DNA from: JAWLGW01 sp964569055
GTDB lineage: Bacteria; Planctomycetota; J058
DNA: 10,421 bases
Assembly: GCA_964569055.1 (NCBI GenBank)
Contig: CAZMSZ010000275.1
Coordinates: forward strand, 1-10,421
Direction: 5' to 3'
The notes beneath the pieces were generated by a model. It searched no databases, was not told the origin of the DNA, and saw nothing but the letters and a program-made list of their open reading frames with translations. Of the stretch, positions 7,274 through 10,421 are shown one piece after another. A program made the position numbers and the translations under genes. Positions within the stretch are counted from its first letter, which is position 1, and the number at the start of each line of letters is the position of its first letter.

Positions 7274-7302
7274 TTGAAGGAGCCGGGGCGGCCTGCTATA
7301 GC
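7274..7302 (+). promoter_or_regulatory. Putative extended -10 promoter of topA
   Basis: TTGAAG (7274-7279) and TATAGC (7297-7302) each match 4 of 6 consensus bases at the ideal 17-bp spacing, and TGC (7294-7296) supplies an extended -10 TGn. Transcription would begin near 7309. Immediately around that point lie two palindromes: AGCCC-CCCG-GGGCT (7305-7318) and CTCCCGGGAG (7319-7328). These may be an operator or a leader hairpin; that is inference. The promoter rules out a translation start at the in-frame TTG at 7274, which is the -35 box itself. Confidence 0.55.
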
Positions 7303-7354
7303 TCAGCCCCCCGGGGCTCTCCCGGGAGTGCAAGCACGGAGCGCCGGAGCGGAC

Positions 7355-10225
7355 GTGGTCAGCAAGAAGAAGACGACCAGCGACGAGACCTCGAACAAGG
7401 CGCCCAAGAAGAAGGCGACCAAGAAGAAGGCCGCCAACACGGCCCCCGCCGCGGGCGGCGAGGCCGACGGCGAGGGCGAGGAGGCCGTTCCCAAGAAGAA
7501 GGCCACCAAGAAGAAGGCCGCCAAGAAGAAGGCCACCAAGAAGAAGACCGCCAAGAAGCAGGCCTCGGCCGACGAGGGCGAGGACGAGGACGAGGCGGCG
7601 CCCGTCAAGGGCGGCAAGGCGGCCAAGGACGGCACGGCGCTGGTGGTGGTGGAGTCGCCCGCCAAGGCCAAGACGATCAACAAGTTCCTGGGGAAGGGCT
7701 ACAAGGTCATGGCCAGCAAGGGCCACGTCCGCGACCTCCCCAAGAGCGACCTCGGGGTCGACATCGACCACGGCTTCGAGCCGCTCTACGAGCCGCTCGC
7801 CGAGAAGCGCAGCACGATCGCCGACCTGCGCAAGGCGGCCAAGGGCGCGCGCACGATCTACCTCGCCTGCGATATGGACCGCGAGGGAGAGGCGATCGCC
7901 TGGCACGTGAGCGAGCTGCTCAAGGGCAAGGACAAGCGCATGCTGCGGGTGGTCTTCAACCAGATCACCGAGGCGGCGATCCGCGCGGCGTTCGAGCACC
8001 CGGCGCAGCTCGACATGAACAAGGTCAACGCCCAGCAGGCGCGCCGGATCCTGGACCGGATCGTGGGCTACAAGCTCTCGCAGCTGCTGTGGAAGAAGGT
8101 CCGCCGGGGCCTGAGCGCGGGCCGGGTCCAGTCGGTCGCGGTCAAGATGGTCGTCGAGCGCGAGGAGGAGATCCAGGCGTTCGTCCCGGTGGAGTACTGG
8201 GACTTCGGCGCGCGCCTCGACTCCAGCCGCCTGCGCGCCGGCGCGCCCGAGCCGCCCGTCCCGGCCGACCTCCCCGAGGGCGAGCAGCCCCCGCTGCCGG
8301 CCTGGCGCTTCGAGGCGTCCATGGTGCAGGCGCGCGGGCAGAAGCTCGACCCGGCCGGCTTCCGGATCGCGGACCGCGAGCAGGCCGAGGCGCTCGTGGC
8401 CGAGCTCGAGCGCGCCACGTTCACCGTGGACAAGGTGGACGAGAAGGAGACCCGCCGCCGGCCCCGGCCGCCCTTCAAGACCTCCGACCTGCAGCAGGCC
8501 GCCTCGACCCGCCTCGGCTTCTCCGGCAAGAAGACCATGACCCTGGCGCAGGGCCTGTACGAGGGCGTGGAGCTCGGCGGCGAGGGCGCCGTCGGCTTGA
8601 TCACGTACATGCGCACCGACTCGTTCAACCTCGCGCCCGAGGCCATCGAGGAGGCGCGCGTGTTCATCGCGCAGCGCTACGGGGATGCCTATCTGCCGGC
8701 GAAGCCCCAGACCTACAAGCAAGGCAAGCAGAAGGTCCAGGCGCAGGAGGCGCACGAGGCGATCCGCCCCACCTACGTCGAGCGCACGCCCGAGTCGCTC
8801 GAGCCGTTCCTCTCGCCCGATCAGCTCAAGCTGTACCGCCTGATCTGGGAGCGCTTCGTGGCCTGCCAAATGGAGCCGGCCCGCTTCAACAGCCTCACCG
8901 TCGACGTCGGCGCCCGCTCCGACGCGAGCGCTGGCGAGCCGCTCGCCGTGTTCCGCGCCAGCGGCCGCACCCTGCTGTTCGACGGCTTCCTCCGCGTGGC
9001 GGGCGGCGAGCTCACCGACCGGTTGCTCCCGCCCCTCGAGCAAGGCGAGGCGCTGGCGCTGGTGCCGCCGCTTCAGGCCGAGCAGAAGTTCACCCGGCCG
9101 CCGGCGCGCTACAACGAGGCCAGCCTCATCAAGAAGCTCGAGGACGAAGGGATCGGGCGCCCGTCCACGTACGCCGCGATCATCTCGACCATCCAGGACC
9201 GGGGCTACGTCCGCCAGGAGAACCGCGCGCTGCACGCCACGACCAAGGGGATCGTGGTCACACACAAGCTCGAGGAGTTCTTCGGCGACATCATGGGCTA
9301 CGCCTACACCCGCGACCTCGAGCGCGACCTCGACCGGGTGGAGGCCGCCTGGGACGAGGAGGACAACGTCCTCCCCGCGCTCGACTGGCGCGACCTGCTC
9401 GACCGCTTCTACCGCGACTTCTCCAAGGACCTCGCCAAGGCGACCGCGGAGATGACGCACGTCAACGACTCGCGCGAGGAGACCGAGTTCCCCTGCCCGA
9501 CCTGCGGCAAGCGGATGCAGAAGCTCTACAACACCCGGGAGTTCACCCAGTTCCTCGGCTGCCCCGACTACCCCGAGTGCAAGACGACCGTCCCGCTCGA
9601 CGAGGAGGGCAACCCGCTGCCCGAGGAGGAGAGCGAGTTCACCTGCCCCAAGTGCGAGCGGAAGCTCGTGCTCAAGAGCGGGCGCCGCGGCCGGTTCTTC
9701 GCCTGCTCGGGCTACCCCGACTGCAGCCAGACCTTCGACGTGGGCGAGGACGGCGCGCCCGCGCCGCGGCCCGAGATCGAGGCCGACTGCCCCGAGTGCG
9801 AGACCCCCATGGTCGTGCGCGCCGGGCGCCGCGGCCAGTTCCTGGGCTGCCCGCGCTACCCCGACTGCACCGGCACGCTCCCCCTGATCCAGCGCGCCGA
9901 TGGCGGCTGGGAGGTGGGCGAGAAGGGGCAGCGGGCCGACCTCCCCAAGGTCGACGTGAAGTGCGAGCGCTGCGGCAGCCCCATGGGGATCAAGTTCTCC
10001 CGACGGGGCCCGTTCCTGGGCTGCACCGCCTACCCCAAGTGCAAGGGGACCGCGCAGCTCCCCAAGGACATCGAGCTGCCCAAGAAGAAGGAGCCCGAGC
10101 CCTACGGCGAGGACTGCGACCAGTGCGGCAAGCCGCTCCTGGTCCGCCAGGGCCGCCGCGGCCCCTTCGTCGCCTGCTCCGGCTACCCGGCCTGCCGCAA
10201 CACCAAGGACTTCGTCGCTCGGTAA
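7355..10225 (+). CDS. topA: DNA topoisomerase I (type IA) with lysine-rich N-terminal tail
   Basis: This 956-aa enzyme relaxes negative supercoils by cutting and resealing one DNA strand through a phosphotyrosine. The GTG at 7355 is chosen because GGAG (7346-7349) lies five bases upstream and the promoter sits just before it. Residues 1-92 are a Lys/Ala/Thr tail interrupted by acidic stretches. The TOPRIM domain follows (LVVVESPAKAKTI with Glu100, and CDMDREGE with Asp173, Asp175, Glu177). Other family motifs are LSAGRVQSVAV, the active-site Tyr418 in LITYMRTDS, QEAHEAIRPT, and YNEASLIKKLEDEGIGRPST. Five four-cysteine zinc ribbons lie between Cys714 and Cys947, each of the form CxxC...CxxYPxC. 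Bacterial enzymes commonly carry fewer; E. coli has three clear ones. All catalytic residues are present, so it should be active. It appears to be transcribed alone. The stop codon lies within a 15-bp repeat. Confidence 0.97.
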   Translation: MVSKKKTTSDETSNKAPKKKATKKKAANTAPAAGGEADGEGEEAVPKKKATKKKAAKKKATKKKTAKKQASADEGEDEDEAAPVKGGKAAKDGTALVVVESPAKAKTINKFLGKGYKVMASKGHVRDLPKSDLGVDIDHGFEPLYEPLAEKRSTIADLRKAAKGARTIYLACDMDREGEAIAWHVSELLKGKDKRMLRVVFNQITEAAIRAAFEHPAQLDMNKVNAQQARRILDRIVGYKLSQLLWKKVRRGLSAGRVQSVAVKMVVEREEEIQAFVPVEYWDFGARLDSSRLRAGAPEPPVPADLPEGEQPPLPAWRFEASMVQARGQKLDPAGFRIADREQAEALVAELERATFTVDKVDEKETRRRPRPPFKTSDLQQAASTRLGFSGKKTMTLAQGLYEGVELGGEGAVGLITYMRTDSFNLAPEAIEEARVFIAQRYGDAYLPAKPQTYKQGKQKVQAQEAHEAIRPTYVERTPESLEPFLSPDQLKLYRLIWERFVACQMEPARFNSLTVDVGARSDASAGEPLAVFRASGRTLLFDGFLRVAGGELTDRLLPPLEQGEALALVPPLQAEQKFTRPPARYNEASLIKKLEDEGIGRPSTYAAIISTIQDRGYVRQENRALHATTKGIVVTHKLEEFFGDIMGYAYTRDLERDLDRVEAAWDEEDNVLPALDWRDLLDRFYRDFSKDLAKATAEMTHVNDSREETEFPCPTCGKRMQKLYNTREFTQFLGCPDYPECKTTVPLDEEGNPLPEEESEFTCPKCERKLVLKSGRRGRFFACSGYPDCSQTFDVGEDGAPAPRPEIEADCPECETPMVVRAGRRGQFLGCPRYPDCTGTLPLIQRADGGWEVGEKGQRADLPKVDVKCERCGSPMGIKFSRRGPFLGCTAYPKCKGTAQLPKDIELPKKKEPEPYGEDCDQCGKPLLVRQGRRGPFVACSGYPACRNTKDFVAR
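7406..7558 (+). repeat. In-frame 15-bp repeats encoding KKK(A/T)(T/A) in topA
   Basis: Two blocks, 7406-7435 and 7493-7558, are built from 15-bp units of the form AAGAAGAAGGCCRCC. The units differ at few positions: two copies in the first block and four plus a partial copy in the second. An acidic, Ala/Gly-rich stretch separates the blocks. Lysine is written only as AAG, so the DNA itself is repetitive and prone to copy-number change by slippage. Changes in units of 15 bp would keep the reading frame. Confidence 0.9.
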
Positions 10226-10298
10226 TTCTCGGCTCGGTGATTCTCGGCTGGTTCGGTGTGAACAGCCAGGTGTTGCGGAGGGCGCCGAGAATCACCGA
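10217..10298. repeat. Three copies of a 15-bp motif, two direct and one inverted, across the topA stop
   Basis: TCGGTAATTCTCGGC (10219-10233) and TCGGTGATTCTCGGC (10234-10248) are adjacent and differ at one base. The exact reverse complement of the second, GCCGAGAATCACCGA, is at 10284-10298. The second and third copies could form a perfect 15-bp stem with a 35-nt loop. Within the loop GGCT-G-GTTC (10246-10254) can pair with GAAC-AGCC (10260-10267) around a bulged G, an alternative fold that competes with the long stem. The topA TAA (10223-10225) lies in the first copy. There is no T-tract. It may be a transcript-end structure, a protein-binding site or a dispersed repeat. Confidence 0.85.
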
Positions 10299-10302
10299 CT
10301 GG

Positions 10303-10421
10303 GGGCGGGTTGTGTAGGGCGGACGGTCGCTCGCGCGAGGATGATTGGTTGAGTCGCCAGGGGACGTGGGGAGAGCCACGTGCCCGGAGGGCGGGTCGTG
10401 TGAGGCGGACCGTCGCTCGCG
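10303..10421. repeat. 33-bp direct repeat, two copies 86 bp apart, reaching the window edge
   Basis: Positions 10303-10335 and 10389-10421 agree at 29 of 33 bases, starting GGGCGGGT and ending GTCGCTCGCG. The second copy stops at the window edge, so the repeat may be longer or have more copies. Copy 1 continues into the 10-bp palindrome CTCGCGCGAG (10330-10339). No coding potential is evident. Confidence 0.75.
10360..10385. other. Hairpin between the two 33-bp repeat copies
   Basis: ACGTGG (10364-10369) pairs with CCACGT (10376-10381) around a 6-nt loop. After a G-G mismatch, GGG (10360-10362) pairs with CCC (10383-10385), for nine pairs in all. It is not followed by a T-tract. It is probably part of the repeat unit rather than a terminator, but only one full unit is visible. 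Confidence 0.5.

Noticed and set aside
10217..10421. CRISPR array from the terminal repeats
   Set aside because: Repeat lengths differ, copies are two or three, spacing is irregular, one copy is inverted, and no cas genes are present.

Overview
The window is a very GC-rich (roughly 70%) bacterial chromosome segment with seven intact protein genes, all on the + strand. Coding density is high, with no gene-free stretch over 200 bases. The taxon cannot be fixed from the sequence alone. Three features fit a Planctomycetota or Myxococcota-like bacterium: heavy use of GTG starts, a HEAT-repeat plus von Willebrand A protein of a style I associate with planctomycetes, and a histone-H1-like lysine tail on topoisomerase I. 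This placement is an inference, not a result.

Layout: 1-193 is non-coding and holds 2.3 copies of a 44-bp tandem repeat that can fold into a hairpin, followed by a plausible sigma70-type promoter. 194-5395 is a complete branched-chain amino acid (HAAT family) ABC transporter operon in the order livK-livH-livM-livG-livF. After livK the genes are joined by overlapping stop and GTG start codons, which suggests translational coupling. LivK is a lipoprotein that captures the ligand outside the membrane, LivH and LivM form the channel, and LivG and LivF are the ATPases. Two GC-rich hairpins follow livF, the first with a GNRA-type tetraloop. 5396-5548 also carries a promoter for the next gene. 5549-7183 encodes an exported HEAT-repeat/VWA protein of unknown role whose metal-binding (MIDAS) site is degenerate. 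7184-7354 holds an 8-bp inverted repeat and a good extended -10 promoter. 7355-10225 is topA, with a lysine-rich N-terminal tail and five C-terminal zinc ribbons. 10226-10421 is non-coding but strongly structured: three copies of a 15-bp motif (two direct and overlapping the topA stop, one inverted) and a 33-bp repeat whose second copy runs to the window edge.

The three transcription units look independent: nutrient uptake, an exported protein of unknown role, and DNA relaxation. I see no defence system, mobile element, CRISPR array, tRNA or rRNA. The most unusual points are the extra hydrophobic segments inserted in both Liv permeases, the degenerate VWA site, the topoisomerase tail, and the repeats at both ends.
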